From positions 310,001 to 374,000 of the forward strand of contig NZ_VJWA01000001.1 in NCBI RefSeq assembly GCF_007097155.1: a DNA stretch of 64,000 nt, given 5' to 3'. Both the position numbers and the translations under genes were made by a program. Below, in pieces: positions 18,330 to 27,382 of the stretch; position 1 is the stretch's first letter; each line of letters starts with the position of its first letter. The stretch is from Glacieibacterium frigidum (GTDB taxonomy: Bacteria; Pseudomonadota; Alphaproteobacteria; Sphingomonadales; Sphingomonadaceae). The notes under the pieces were generated by a model, which saw only the letters and a list, made by a program, of their open reading frames with translations, did not search any database and was not told the DNA's origin.

Positions 18330-18360
18330 CATCGGGCGCGGCGCGTATCCGCGCCCGATG
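18330..18360 (+). promoter_or_regulatory. 12-bp perfect hairpin enclosing the maiA start codon
   Basis: 18330-18341 (CATCGGGCGCGG) pairs without mismatch with 18349-18360 around a 7-nt loop. The maiA ATG (18358-18360) is the 3' end of the stem. No T tract follows, so it is not a standard terminator. It could occlude translation initiation or act as a barrier between the upstream peptide gene and maiA. Confidence 0.6.
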
Positions 18361-19005
18361 ACCGAACCTGCCCGCGTCCTCTACGATTACTGGCGCTCGT
18401 CGGCGTCGTACCGCGTGCGCATCGCGCTGGCGGTCAAGGGCCTCGACTGGACCGCGAAGCCCGTCGACCTGCGCAGCGGCGCGCAGTCGGGGGTGGGGTT
18501 CACGATGCTCAACCCGCAGGGGCTGGTGCCCGTGCTGCTCGACGGCAACCAGGCGCTCAACCAGAGCATCGCGATCATCGAATGGCTCGACGAAACCTAT
18601 CCCGAACCGCGCCTGCTGCCCGGCGATGCGGCCTTCCGCGCCCGCGTCCGTGCCGCGGCGCTGGCGATCGCCTGCGACATCCACCCGATCAACAACCTGC
18701 GCGTGCTCAAGCATCTCAGAGGCATGGGCCACGAGCAGGCGGCGATCGACGACTGGCAGCGTCACTGGATCGAGACCGGCCTCGCGCCGCTCGAGGAGCT
18801 TGCCGAAGCCTCGCCCGGCCCTTTCCTATTCGGTCCGCAGGTGACGATGGCCGAATGCTGCCTCGTCCCCCAGCTCTACAACGCCCGCCGCGTCCAGGCC
18901 GACGTCGCCCGCTTCCCTCGCCTCGGCGAGATCGACCGCCGCCTGAACCTGCTGCACGCCTTCCAGGCGGCACGGCCCGAGCGCCAGGCGGGGGCGGACG
19001 CGTGA
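18358..19005 (+). CDS. maiA: Maleylacetoacetate isomerase (zeta-class GST)
   Basis: A 215-residue thioredoxin-fold plus helical GST protein. The zeta-class signature SSASYRVRIAL is present at about residues 15-25, followed by LNPQGLVPVLLDG, QSIAIIEWLDE and the domain-2 segment ACDIHPINNLRVLKHL typical of MaiA. The enzyme isomerises maleylacetoacetate to fumarylacetoacetate in tyrosine breakdown, using glutathione. Other tyrosine catabolic genes are not in the window, so a general zeta-GST role remains possible. No Shine-Dalgarno sequence is visible; the ATG lies in the stem of a strong hairpin. Confidence 0.9.
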   Translation: MTEPARVLYDYWRSSASYRVRIALAVKGLDWTAKPVDLRSGAQSGVGFTMLNPQGLVPVLLDGNQALNQSIAIIEWLDETYPEPRLLPGDAAFRARVRAAALAIACDIHPINNLRVLKHLRGMGHEQAAIDDWQRHWIETGLAPLEELAEASPGPFLFGPQVTMAECCLVPQLYNARRVQADVARFPRLGEIDRRLNLLHAFQAARPERQAGADA

Positions 19006-19409
19006 GGCGCCTTGTCGCGGGGCTGGTTATGGCAAGTGTCCCGGCCAGCGCAGCGGCGGGTTCGATCTATTTTCATAAGGCCGGCGTCGACCGCGCGACC
19101 TTCATCAGTGGTGCCGAGGTGTGCGAGGGCCTCGCCGGTGGCGTCGTCGTCCGACCGCAAACAAGCTATAGCGCCGATCCCATCGCTGCCGGCGTCGGTG
19201 GCCTGCTTGGCGGCATCGCTGCATCGCGCCAGCGCCGGGCGGTCGTGGACAGCATATTGCGAACCTGCATGGCCGATCGCGGTTATCGACGCGTCGAAAG
19301 TTCAACATTGCGTAAGGAGCTTGCCAGGCTCGATAGCGGAGCGCGCCTCGATCGCATGCACGCACTTGCTACGGCGGCGGACCCCGATGGTGTGGTGCTG
19401 CCGCGATGA
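19002..19409 (+). CDS. Secreted hypothetical protein
   Basis: A 135-residue protein starting at GTG 19002, overlapping the maiA stop by 4 bp. Residues 1-19 form a signal peptide (VRRLVAGLVMASVPASAAA). The mature part contains a glycine-rich hydrophobic stretch (AAGVGGLLGGIAASRQ) that resembles glycine-zipper segments, then CMADRGYRRVE, a pattern seen in small envelope proteins of this group. Two cysteines (in EVCEGL and RTCMADR) could form a disulfide. No named function is recognised. Confidence 0.7.
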   Translation: MRRLVAGLVMASVPASAAAGSIYFHKAGVDRATFISGAEVCEGLAGGVVVRPQTSYSADPIAAGVGGLLGGIAASRQRRAVVDSILRTCMADRGYRRVESSTLRKELARLDSGARLDRMHALATAADPDGVVLPR

Positions 19410-20110
19410 TCGCCCGGGTTGCGCTGCTGCTTCTCCTCGTCACGGCGCGCGCGGCTTCGGCCGAGCCGCTGACGACCGTGCCGACCACGCTCGATCCCGC
19501 CAAGGCCTATGTTCTCGTCGAGTACAAGCTGATCGCCAATACGATGGCGAACTTTCCCGGCTCGCGGAAATATTATCCGCAGATCTTCGGGCTGTCGTTC
19601 GCGCGGTACGACGCGACGCTGGCGGACGTGCGCGGACAGGGGCGCGCGGTGGCCAACCCCGCACCAGACAAGCGACCGTTCGAGGCGTTTCGCAACCGCC
19701 CGCTCGTCAAGGGCGAGGGCGCGCAGCTGTTTCTGATTGCCGTCGAACCCGACACCTGGGTCGTGCAAGGCTGGGCCGATACGTCCTTCTCGCTCGGGTC
19801 CTATCGCTTCCAGCTGGCGGCCGGCGACATCGTCGATCTGGGCGTCGTCAGTGCCCTCGCCGACTGGCCCGACGGTCAGCCGCCGAAGGCGCCCAGCCTC
19901 GCCAAGCTGATGTTGCTCGGACCTTTTGCGAAAAAGCCGCCCGTGACACCGGTGCGTGTCAGCTTCCGCGCGCGCGGAGCCGACGACTTGCCGCTTCCGC
20001 CCGAACTCGTGGCGCGGGTGCGCAACGTCGAGTTCGCGCCGGGCGCAACCTTCGGCAATTATCTCGGCGGCCCGGTCAACCGGATCGAGGGCGTCAACGC
20101 GCCGAAGTGA
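19406..20110 (+). CDS. Secreted hypothetical protein
   Basis: A 234-residue protein with a clear signal peptide (IARVALLLLLVTARAASA). The mature region is beta-rich with aromatic residues (AYVLVEYKLIANTMANFPGS, DTWVVQGWADTSFSLGSYRF), suggesting a periplasmic beta-sandwich. No family is recognised. ATG 19406 overlaps the preceding gene (ATGA), so the two secreted proteins are probably co-produced. Its 3' end overlaps the convergent cyclophilin gene by 17 bp. Confidence 0.75.
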   Translation: MIARVALLLLLVTARAASAEPLTTVPTTLDPAKAYVLVEYKLIANTMANFPGSRKYYPQIFGLSFARYDATLADVRGQGRAVANPAPDKRPFEAFRNRPLVKGEGAQLFLIAVEPDTWVVQGWADTSFSLGSYRFQLAAGDIVDLGVVSALADWPDGQPPKAPSLAKLMLLGPFAKKPPVTPVRVSFRARGADDLPLPPELVARVRNVEFAPGATFGNYLGGPVNRIEGVNAPK

Positions 20111-20951
20111 CCCGCCGCACCGGCACCGGCGCGTTGCACAGGTCGACCCCGCCGGCGGGGCGAAGGAAGAAGCTTTCGCGGCGGTTGGCGCGGGCCTCGA
20201 CATAGGCGCGGAAGGTCGGCGAGGCGGTGTCCATGACCTCGAAGCGCGGGGCATCGGGCACGTCGGCGGCGAGGCGGACGCGGGTCAGCGGTGTGCGCTG
20301 CGACGGGTCCTTATAGAAGCCGAGCGCCTCGGTGCCGCGGGGCAGGCTGGTCCAGCCGGCGAAACCCTCGACGACGCGGCCGACGAGGGTGATGTTGCGG
20401 TCGAGGTGGCGCGGGGCGTGGCCGCTGACGGCGTACAGCTCGCTGCCGTCGCCGGTCGAGGGCGGTGCCTCGCGGCCGACGCCGATCATGGCATAGCAAT
20501 GGACGAGCCACTCGCGGCCCTTGTCGCGCGCAACCGGCCAGCCGCGCTTGTAGCCCGCAGCGGACGCATAGGCATCGCGGTAGCCGAGCGGCGTGAACTG
20601 CCCCGCGACGGGCGCTTCGTATTCGGCCGGCAGTTCAGCGGGCGGCGTCGCGGGCGGCGGCACCTCCTTGGCGGCGAACTGGACGACGTAATTGTCCTGC
20701 ACGCGTACCACCGCGCCGCCGTCGAAGCGTCCGGCGCGGACCAGCGCACGGATCGCGGCGACATGCGCGGGGGCGAAATCGGGCGCCAGCTCGATCGCAA
20801 CCGTGCCGCGCGGCGAGTCGATCAGCATCAGGCTCTCGGGCGCGACCGCGCGCCACGCGGCGGCGGGGGCATCGCGGACGATGTCGGCGGCGCCCGGGGG
20901 TGCGGCAGCAGGGGCGGCGGCGATCAGGGCGATCAGGGCGAGATATCTCAT
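20094..20951 (-). CDS. Periplasmic cyclophilin-type peptidylprolyl isomerase
   Basis: A 285-residue protein with signal sequence [20 protein letters not shown]. The cyclophilin core is recognisable: [44 protein letters not shown], later [23 protein letters not shown], with a long insertion compared with small cyclophilins. It would assist folding of exported proteins. It starts 32 bp after cysA on the same strand and may be the last gene of the sulfate operon. Substrate and essentiality are unknown. Confidence 0.85.
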   Translation of the reverse strand: MRYLALIALIAAAPAAAPPGAADIVRDAPAAAWRAVAPESLMLIDSPRGTVAIELAPDFAPAHVAAIRALVRAGRFDGGAVVRVQDNYVVQFAAKEVPPPATPPAELPAEYEAPVAGQFTPLGYRDAYASAAGYKRGWPVARDKGREWLVHCYAMIGVGREAPPSTGDGSELYAVSGHAPRHLDRNITLVGRVVEGFAGWTSLPRGTEALGFYKDPSQRTPLTRVRLAADVPDAPRFEVMDTASPTFRAYVEARANRRESFFLRPAGGVDLCNAPVPVRRVTSAR

Positions 20952-20983
20952 GCCCGCCAGACTGCCCGCGCGCGCGCGGCTTG

Positions 20984-22018
20984 TCACGCCGGGTAGGCGC
21001 GCACCGTCGTCGGCACCAGGGTCAGCGCGTCGCCGGGGGTCAGGCCTTCGGGCGGGCGCGCGGATGTCGCCTCGACGATCCGCCCCTCGACCTCGCATTC
21101 GAGTGCCGCGAGCGCGCCGGTATGCGCGACCCGGCGCAGCGTCGCGGCAATTCCCGGCTGGCCGGCGGCGGCGATGTCGAACTCGTGCGGGCGGACGAAG
21201 GCCTGGCCCCGGCCGTCGCCCGCGGGCGGTGCGGCGTTGGGCAGGGTCAGCCCGCCGATCTCGACGCCGCCGCCGCGCAAGGCACATTCGAAGCGGTTGG
21301 CGTTGCCCAGGAAATCGCAGACGAAGGCGGTGGCGGGGCGGTTGTAGACGGCGTCGGGGGTGTCGACCTGCTCGATCCGCCCCTTGTTCATCACCACGAC
21401 GCGGTCGGCGAGGTCGAGCGCCTCTTCCTGGTCATGGGTGACGAAGACCGACGTGACGTGGCTCGCGTCATGGACGGCACGCAGCCAGCGGCGCAGGTCC
21501 TTGCGCACCTTGGCGTCGAGCGCGCCGAACGGCTCGTCGAGCAGCAGCACGCGGGGTTCGACCGCGAGCGCACGGGCGAGCGCGACGCGCTGGCGCTGGC
21601 CGCCCGACAGCTGCGCGGGGTAGCGCTTGCCGAGGTCGGGCAACTGGACGAGGTCGAGCAGTTCCTTGACACGCGCCGCAATCGCCGACGCCGCAGGCCG
21701 GTCACGGCGAGGGCGCACCGTCAGGCCGAAGGCGATATTGTCGGCGACCGACATGTGCCGGAACAATGCATAGTGCTGGAAGACAAAGCCGATGCCGCGC
21801 TCGCGCGCCGGGCGGTCGCTCATGTCGACGCCGTCGAAGGTGACGCGGCCCGAATCGGGAAAATCGAGCCCTGCCATGATGCGCAGCAGCGTCGTCTTGC
21901 CCGACCCCGACGGCCCGAGCAGCGCCAGGAACTCGCCCGGCCGCGCCTGCAGGGTCACGCCCTCCAGCGCTGCAAAGCCGCCGAAGCGCTTGACGAGGTC
22001 GTGCGTCTCGACGGTCAA
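20984..22018 (-). CDS. cysA: Sulfate/thiosulfate ABC transporter ATP-binding protein
   Basis: A 344-residue ATPase: [18 protein letters not shown] (Walker A), [20 protein letters not shown] (Q-loop, identical in style to CysA), [19 protein letters not shown] (signature), [12 protein letters not shown] (Walker B), and a C-terminal TOBE-like domain (FVRPHEFDI). It energises sulfate import through CysT and CysW. TTG 22018 overlaps the cysW stop (TTGA). The longer upstream extension antisense to nothing but inside cysW is rejected. Confidence 0.95.
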   Translation of the reverse strand: MTVETHDLVKRFGGFAALEGVTLQARPGEFLALLGPSGSGKTTLLRIMAGLDFPDSGRVTFDGVDMSDRPARERGIGFVFQHYALFRHMSVADNIAFGLTVRPRRDRPAASAIAARVKELLDLVQLPDLGKRYPAQLSGGQRQRVALARALAVEPRVLLLDEPFGALDAKVRKDLRRWLRAVHDASHVTSVFVTHDQEEALDLADRVVVMNKGRIEQVDTPDAVYNRPATAFVCDFLGNANRFECALRGGGVEIGGLTLPNAAPPAGDGRGQAFVRPHEFDIAAAGQPGIAATLRRVAHTGALAALECEVEGRIVEATSARPPEGLTPGDALTLVPTTVRAYPA

Positions 22019-22836
22019 TGCCCGCTCCCCGCGATGGTGTCGGCGAAGCGCCATTCGAGCAGCGACTTGACGAGCAGGGTGACCAGGGCCAGCCCCGCGA
22101 GCAATGACGCGACCGCGAACGCCGCGACGAAATTATACTCGTTGTACAGGATCTCGACGTGCAGCGGCATGGTGTTGGTCAGTCCCCTGATGTGGCCGCT
22201 GACCACCGAGACCGCGCCGAACTCGCCCATCGCGCGGGCGTTGCACAGCAGCACGCCGTACAGCAGGCCCCATTTGATGTTGGGCAGGGTGACCCGGCGG
22301 AACACCGTCCAGCCGCCGGCGCCGAGCGACCGCGCCGCCTCCTCCTCGTCGCGCCCCTGTTCCTGCATCAGGGGGATCAGCTCGCGCGCGACGAAGGGAA
22401 AGGTGACGAACACCGTCGCCAGCACGATGCCGGGCACCGCGAAGATGATCTGCACGCCCGCATCGCGCAAGGATTCGCCGAACCAGCCCTGCAGGCCGAA
22501 CAGCAGGACGTAGATCAGCCCCGAGACGACGGGCGAGACCGAGAAGGGCAGGTCGATCATGGTGATCAGGACCGCCTTGCCGCGAAAGTCGAACTTGGTG
22601 ATCGCCCAGGATGCCGCCAGCCCGAAGACGATGTTGAACGGCACCGCGATCGCCGCGACGAGCAGGGTCAGGCGGACCGCGGCGAGTGCGTCGGGCTCGA
22701 TGATGCCCTCGACATAGGCGTCCCAGCCCTTGGCGAACGCCTCGACGAAGACCGCCGCGAGCGGCAGCGCGATGTTGGCGCCGAGGAACGCCAGCGCGAG
22801 CGTGATCAGCAGATATTTGGGCCAGCCGGTGGTCAT
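22015..22836 (-). CDS. cysW: Sulfate ABC transporter permease CysW
   Basis: A 273-residue inner-membrane permease with six predicted helices. The EAA-type loop is [20 protein letters not shown]. CysW features include [20 protein letters not shown] and [23 protein letters not shown] 22836 overlaps the cysT stop (ATGA); the ORF can be extended upstream 8 codons, but the coupled ATG is preferred. It forms the channel with CysT. Confidence 0.96.
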   Translation of the reverse strand: MTTGWPKYLLITLALAFLGANIALPLAAVFVEAFAKGWDAYVEGIIEPDALAAVRLTLLVAAIAVPFNIVFGLAASWAITKFDFRGKAVLITMIDLPFSVSPVVSGLIYVLLFGLQGWFGESLRDAGVQIIFAVPGIVLATVFVTFPFVARELIPLMQEQGRDEEEAARSLGAGGWTVFRRVTLPNIKWGLLYGVLLCNARAMGEFGAVSVVSGHIRGLTNTMPLHVEILYNEYNFVAAFAVASLLAGLALVTLLVKSLLEWRFADTIAGSGH

Positions 22837-23675
22837 GCCTCGCGCCGCCCGCGGTCCCACGCCTGCAGCGCGTTGATCGCCATCAACACCGCGAACGACG
22901 CGACGAGCATCGTCGCCGCGATGGCGGTCGCTCCGGCATAATTATACTGCTCGAGCTGCTGGACGATCAGCAGCGGCGCGATCTCCGAGCGGAAGGGCAG
23001 GTTGCCCGCGATGAAGATCACCGAGCCATATTCGCCGACGCCGCGCGCGAAGGCGAGCGCGAAGCCCGTCGCCAGCGCGGGTGCGACGGCGGGAAAGACG
23101 ACGCGGGTGAAGCTCTGCCAGCGTGTCGCGCCGAGCGAGGCGGCAGCCTCCTCGACCTCGGCACCCAGGTCGGCCAGCACAGGCTCGACGGTGCGCACGA
23201 CGAACGGCAGCCCGATGAAGGTCAGCGCGACGACGACGCCGAGCGGCGAGAAGGCGACCTTGATGCCCGCGGGTTCCAGATACTGCCCGATCCAGCCGTT
23301 CGATGCGTAGAGCGCGGTCAGCGCGATGCCCGCGACCGCGGTCGGCAGCGCGAAGGGCAGGTCGACGAGCGCCGAGACGATGCGCTTGCCCGGGAAGTCG
23401 GTGCGCACCAGCACCCAGGCGACGAGCAGCCCGAACACCGCATTGATCAGCGCCGCGATCGCCGCCGCGCCGAAGCTGAGGCGATAGGCGAGCAGCGCGC
23501 GCCGGCTGAAGGCCACCGCCACGAACTGGTCCCACCCCATCCCCGCGGTCTTGATGAAGACTGCCGACAGCGGGATCAGCACAATCAGCGACAGCGCGAA
23601 GACGGTGAATCCGAAGGTCAGCCCGAAGCCGGGCAGGATCGACCGGCGGTAGCCGAGGAGGGTGCGCGTCGCCAC
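22833..23675 (-). CDS. cysT: Sulfate ABC transporter permease CysT
   Basis: A 280-residue permease. It starts with a short basic N-terminus ([20 protein letters not shown], typical of CysT), six hydrophobic helices, and the coupling loop [39 protein letters not shown] is characteristic of the sulfate permease pair. GTG 23675 has GGAAG just upstream; a nearby ATG at 23686 is out of frame. It lies between the porin gene and cysW. Confidence 0.95.
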   Translation of the reverse strand: MATRTLLGYRRSILPGFGLTFGFTVFALSLIVLIPLSAVFIKTAGMGWDQFVAVAFSRRALLAYRLSFGAAAIAALINAVFGLLVAWVLVRTDFPGKRIVSALVDLPFALPTAVAGIALTALYASNGWIGQYLEPAGIKVAFSPLGVVVALTFIGLPFVVRTVEPVLADLGAEVEEAAASLGATRWQSFTRVVFPAVAPALATGFALAFARGVGEYGSVIFIAGNLPFRSEIAPLLIVQQLEQYNYAGATAIAATMLVASFAVLMAINALQAWDRGRREA

Positions 23676-23710
23676 GCCTCTTCCATGCCCGCGCGCCGCG
23701 GTGGCGGCAA

Positions 23711-25156
23711 TCACCAGTCGATGTGCAGGCGGGTCGCGACCGCGTCGCCCTTGGTCTTCGCGCCGACCGGGTCGAGCGGCGTGTTGCTGCCGGCGAAGCG
23801 GATATAGTTGAACTGGAGTTTGAAGTTGGGGGTCAGGTACCAGTTGGCGCCCGCCGTATAGCTGTGCGCGTCGTTGCCCGCGCGCGCCGCGACAGGCGTG
23901 TCGCCGACGTCGAGCTGGTCGTAGCGCAGCAGCAGCTCGATCGCCCCGGTACCGCCGGTGTTCGAGAAATTGTTGAGCGGGCGGATGCGGTCGAAGTTGC
24001 CGTTGCGGAAGGGGCGTGTCTCGCCGGTGACGAACCAACTGCCGTAGACGTAGAAGCCGTCGCTCGAGAAATCGCGGAAGCCGGCGAAGCGGTCGATCTC
24101 GAGGTGGCCATATTCGCCGGTCACCGACAGCGGGCCGAACACCGCGGTGCCCTCGACGCCGAGATAGTAGAGGTTCTCGACATTGGGGATGACACCGGTG
24201 TCGATGATATTGCCGTTGTCGACGCGAATGTTGGGCCGGTCGCTGAGCCGCAGGCCGTCGTCAGTGTCGCCCGACTTGAGCCCGGCGCGCCAGAAGCCAG
24301 ACGCGCCGACGTGGATGATGCGCCCCGTGTCGAGCACCGGCTCCCAGGTGACGCGGGCGTTGGCCCCGTAGCTCTCGTCGGGCGCTGCTGTCAGCGCTGC
24401 GCCGGTCGAGCGGCCGATCGACTCGTTGTCGCCGAACAGGCCGGCGGTGAAGGTGAACTTCTCCTTCAGATACGCCACCGACACGCCGATGCGGCGCTCG
24501 GCGCCTGCCGTGCCGAAGGCGTTGGTGAACATGCCGCGTTCGAGGAAGCTGTTGAAATTGTCGCTGTTGTTCGATTCCAGCCCGAACGGCGCCTTGTGCT
24601 GGCCCAGCGTGATGGTGAGGGGCTTGAAGCCGTTGTACTGGAGATAGGCGTCCTGCACCGCGACGACATTGCCCGCGAAGTCGACCTCCAGCCGCCACGC
24701 CCAGTCCTTGAACGCCGTACCCTCGAAGCCCAGGCGCGCGCGGCGGAAGCCCGTGCCGTCGTTATAGTCGTAGGCGCCCGCGCGCTCGGCGAAGTGCACG
24801 TAATCGACGTCGAGGACGCCGCGCGCCTTGAAGGTGAAGACGCCGCCCGGATCGGCATGGGTCGGCGCGACATTGGCCTGGACGCCCTTGGCGGCGCGCA
24901 CCTCGACGGTCTGGATGCGCGTCGTCGATTCCTGCAGCGCATCCTCGAGACTGCGGTTGCGCGCCTCGAGCGCCTGCACCTTGGCCTCGAGGGCGTTCAG
25001 CCGGTCGAGCGTCGCGTCGCCGGTCGGTGCCGGGATGGACGGGGGCGCCGTCTCGAAGGCCGGCTCCTCGGTATCGAGGGGCGTCTCCTGCGCCGCCGCA
25101 CCGGTTGCGATCAGGATCAGCGCGGACAAAGCTCCGCCGTTCAGCAGTCGCTGCAT
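23711..25156 (-). CDS. OprO/OprP-type anion-selective porin
   Basis: A 481-residue outer-membrane protein. A signal peptide ends near ATGAAAQ. Residues about 45-95 form a coiled coil (LDRLNALEAKVQALEARNRS) of the type that trimerises OprP-like porins. The barrel then carries FKARGVLDVDYVHF, RARLGFEGTAFKDWAWRLEVDF, AYLQYNGFKPLTITLGQHKAPF and a final strand ending in DW. The family is annotated phosphate-selective, but its place between the sulfate-binding protein and cysT suggests sulfate or another oxyanion as the natural solute. It starts 26 bp after the sulfate-binding gene. Confidence 0.9.
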   Translation of the reverse strand: MQRLLNGGALSALILIATGAAAQETPLDTEEPAFETAPPSIPAPTGDATLDRLNALEAKVQALEARNRSLEDALQESTTRIQTVEVRAAKGVQANVAPTHADPGGVFTFKARGVLDVDYVHFAERAGAYDYNDGTGFRRARLGFEGTAFKDWAWRLEVDFAGNVVAVQDAYLQYNGFKPLTITLGQHKAPFGLESNNSDNFNSFLERGMFTNAFGTAGAERRIGVSVAYLKEKFTFTAGLFGDNESIGRSTGAALTAAPDESYGANARVTWEPVLDTGRIIHVGASGFWRAGLKSGDTDDGLRLSDRPNIRVDNGNIIDTGVIPNVENLYYLGVEGTAVFGPLSVTGEYGHLEIDRFAGFRDFSSDGFYVYGSWFVTGETRPFRNGNFDRIRPLNNFSNTGGTGAIELLLRYDQLDVGDTPVAARAGNDAHSYTAGANWYLTPNFKLQFNYIRFAGSNTPLDPVGAKTKGDAVATRLHIDW

Positions 25157-25182
25157 TTCGAAAATCCTTCGTCAGGCGTGGG

Positions 25183-26172
25183 TCAGCGTTTGGCCGCGTC
25201 GAAGATCTGGTCGAAGATCGCGCCGTCGTTGAAGTGCGCCGCCTGCGCCGCCTTCCACCCGCCGAAATTGCGGTCGATGGTGAACAGCGCCAGCTTGGGG
25301 AAGGTCGCGGTGAACTTCGCCGCCGCCGCCGCATCGACGGGGCGATAGAAATTCTGCCCGATCAGCTGCTGCGCGGCCGGGGTGTAGAGGTATTTCAGGT
25401 AGGCCTCCGCGACCTTGCGCGTGCCATGGCGGTCGACGTTCTTGTCGATCACCGCGACCGGTGGCTCGGCCTTGATGCTGACCGACGGGGCGACGATCTC
25501 ATACTGGCCGGGGGCGTCCTTCTGGCTGAGGTACGCCTCGTTCTCCCACGCCAGCAGCACGTCGCCCTGGCCGCGCTGGACGAAGGTCGTCGTCGACCCG
25601 CGCGCGCCCGAGTCGAGCACCGTGACGTTCCTGAACAGCTTGGTGACGAAGTCGCGCGCCGCGGCGGCCGTGCCGTATTTCTTCTGCGCATAGCCCCACG
25701 CCGCGAGGTAATTCCAGCGCGCGCCACCGCTCGTCTTGGGGTTGGGCGTGATCACTGCGACGCCGGGCTTCACCAGGTCGTCCCAGTCGCGGATCTTCTT
25801 CGGATTGCCCTTGCGGACGAGGAAGACGATCGTCGAATAATAGGGTGTCGAACGCTGCGGCAGGCGCGCCTGCCAGTTGGCGGGCAGCAGCTTCGCCTTG
25901 TCGGCGATCTCGTCGATGTCGTACGCCAGCGCCAGCGTCACGACATCGGCCTCCAGCCCGTCGATGACCGATCGCGCCTGCTTGCCCGACCCGCCGTGCG
26001 ACTGGTTGATCGTCACCACGTCGCCGGTCTGTGCCTTCCACTGCGCCGCGAACTGGGCGTTGACCGCCTTGTACAATTCGCGCGTCGGATCGTAGCTGAC
26101 ATTGAGCAAGGTGACCGGCGCGGCATGCGCGGCGGTGGCGAACAGGGCGGCGACAATCAGCAGCGAGCGCAT
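25183..26172 (-). CDS. sbp: Periplasmic sulfate-binding protein
   Basis: A 329-residue solute-binding protein with signal peptide [18 protein letters not shown]. Signatures: [39 protein letters not shown] (sulfate-contacting loop), [30 protein letters not shown] and a C-terminal [10 protein letters not shown]. It delivers sulfate to CysTWA. ATG 26172 has GGAAGG upstream; the extra 16 upstream codons have no RBS and would spoil the signal peptide. A palindrome and a plausible promoter lie just before it. Confidence 0.96.
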   Translation of the reverse strand: MRSLLIVAALFATAAHAAPVTLLNVSYDPTRELYKAVNAQFAAQWKAQTGDVVTINQSHGGSGKQARSVIDGLEADVVTLALAYDIDEIADKAKLLPANWQARLPQRSTPYYSTIVFLVRKGNPKKIRDWDDLVKPGVAVITPNPKTSGGARWNYLAAWGYAQKKYGTAAAARDFVTKLFRNVTVLDSGARGSTTTFVQRGQGDVLLAWENEAYLSQKDAPGQYEIVAPSVSIKAEPPVAVIDKNVDRHGTRKVAEAYLKYLYTPAAQQLIGQNFYRPVDAAAAAKFTATFPKLALFTIDRNFGGWKAAQAAHFNDGAIFDQIFDAAKR

Positions 26173-26195
26173 CGTTGGAGCCTTCCGTTGAGGTC

Positions 26196-26212
26196 TGGGA
26201 ACAATATTCCCA
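26196..26212 (-). promoter_or_regulatory. Palindrome and promoter-like sequence before sbp, candidate Rrf2 operator
   Basis: TGGGAA (26196-26201) and TTCCCA (26207-26212) form a perfect 6-bp inverted repeat with a 5-nt AT-rich spacer. On the minus strand a TTGCCT/TATTGT pair with 16-nt spacing places a -10 element over the palindrome. Binding there would block sbp transcription. The adjacent Rrf2-family gene is the obvious candidate binder; this is inference. Confidence 0.5.
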
Positions 26213-26260
26213 CCTTTCAACTAGGCAATGCGAGCAAAAGTTGCGCGGCGCGAAGCGCGG

Positions 26261-26698
26261 CTATGCGGCAACCTGTTCGTCGACGCGCACGGGGTCGATG
26301 TCGGCGAGGCTGGTGCCATCGAGGATCGCCGCGGTCTTGTCGCGAACGCTGAGCATCAGCTTGCGGATTGCGCAGACCGATTCCTCGAAGCAGTCGGGGC
26401 AGCGCTGGTACGCGGTCTGGCTGACGCAGGGTACCAGCGCCAGCGGCCCCTCGATCAAGCGGATGATCTCGCCGAAGCTGATCGCCGATGCCGGGCGCGC
26501 GAGGCGATAGCCGCCCAGCTTGCCGCGCGAACTCGTCACCAGCCCGCCGTTGCGCAGTTCGAGCAGGATGATCTCCAGGAACTTGCGCGGCAGCTTCTGG
26601 TCGGCCGCGATCGCGCTCATCGGCACCGGCGCAATGCCGGGGGCGCGGGCGAGGAAGATCAGGGCGCGCAGGGCGTAGCGCGAACGCTGGGTCAGCAT
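26261..26698 (-). CDS. Rrf2-family transcriptional regulator with four cysteines
   Basis: A 145-residue winged-helix regulator. The N-terminus MLTQRSRYALRALIFLA and the recognition region LPRKFLEIILLELRNGGLV followed by the wing SSRGKLGGYRLARP are diagnostic of Rrf2/IscR/CymR. Four cysteines (91, 100, 103, 109) in VPCVSQTAYQRCPDCFEESV lie where IscR holds its Fe-S cluster, so it may sense iron-sulfur or sulfur status. It directly precedes sbp on the same strand (88 bp), which suggests control of sulfate uptake, as CymR controls sulfur genes in Bacillus. ATG 26698 begins the conserved domain; the upstream extension is rejected. Confidence 0.92.
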   Translation of the reverse strand: MLTQRSRYALRALIFLARAPGIAPVPMSAIAADQKLPRKFLEIILLELRNGGLVTSSRGKLGGYRLARPASAISFGEIIRLIEGPLALVPCVSQTAYQRCPDCFEESVCAIRKLMLSVRDKTAAILDGTSLADIDPVRVDEQVAA

Positions 26699-26779
26699 GC
26701 CGGGGTAATGCACCCGTGACGCGGGCGTTTCAAGCGCCGCGGCGTTGCGAGGCCCGGGCACGCGGCGGTAGATGCGGCC

Positions 26780-27307
26780 ATGACGCTCGACGATCTCGGA
26801 CCGCGCATCTGCATCCTGGGGCCGTCGAACAGTGGCAAGTCGACCCTTGCGGCAGCGATCGGGCGTGCGCGCGGCCTGCCGGCGGTACACCTAGACCAGT
26901 TGCAGCACCTGCCCGGCACCGACTGGGTGCAGCGCCCCGAGGCCGAGTTCGGCGCGCTGCACGATGCGGTCATCGCCGGCGAGCGCTGGGTGATCGACGG
27001 CAACTATTCGCGCCTGTTGCCGCAGCGGCTGGAGCGCGCGACAGGTATTATCGCCCTCGACCTCTCGACCGCGCGCAGCCTGTGGCGCTACGTCCGCCGA
27101 ACGCTGTTCGAGCGCGACCGGGTCGGTGCGCTCGACGGCGGGCGCGAGCGCGTCAAATGGGAAATGATCCATCACATCGCCGTCGCCACGCCGCCGCGGA
27201 GCCGGCGGCAGGCCGCGCTGCTCGAAACGACCGACCTGCCGGGCATCCGGCTGCCGAACCCGAAGGCACTCACCGATTTTTATCGGGCTCAAGGCCTGAC
27301 ACGCTGA
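26780..27307 (+). CDS. P-loop kinase-like protein (FlaR/topology-modulation type)
   Basis: A 175-residue small P-loop NTPase with GPSNSGKSTLAAAIGRARGL (Walker A), a HLDQLQHLPG segment after strand 2 and DGNYSRLLPQRLERA, the layout of adenylate-kinase-like proteins annotated as FlaR or DNA topology modulation proteins. The substrate is not established. It is divergent from the Rrf2 gene with 81 bp between starts. The stop is followed by the promoter of the next gene. Confidence 0.82.
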   Translation: MTLDDLGPRICILGPSNSGKSTLAAAIGRARGLPAVHLDQLQHLPGTDWVQRPEAEFGALHDAVIAGERWVIDGNYSRLLPQRLERATGIIALDLSTARSLWRYVRRTLFERDRVGALDGGRERVKWEMIHHIAVATPPRSRRQAALLETTDLPGIRLPNPKALTDFYRAQGLTR

Positions 27308-27312
27308 TCCTA

Positions 27313-27326
27313 TCAAGGTCGCTTGA
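27313..27326. promoter_or_regulatory. Inverted repeat TCAAG-N4-CTTGA over the -35 box
   Basis: Perfect 5-bp arms at 27313-27317 and 27322-27326 that overlap the TTGACA -35 element of the following gene pair. It is well placed for autoregulation by the XRE-type regulator encoded downstream. Confidence 0.45.
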
Positions 27327-27352
27327 CACCAACCCGACAGAGTGAGTAAAGT
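27323..27352 (+). promoter_or_regulatory. Sigma-70-type promoter of the membrane protein/XRE pair
   Basis: TTGACA (27323-27328), 18-nt spacer, TAAAGT (27347-27352). The -35 box is a perfect consensus match, unusual in this GC-rich sequence. The start codon at 27383 gives a leader of about 20-25 nt. Confidence 0.65.
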
Positions 27353-27382
27353 GTCCTTATCAAACAGCAAGGGAAGCTTGTC

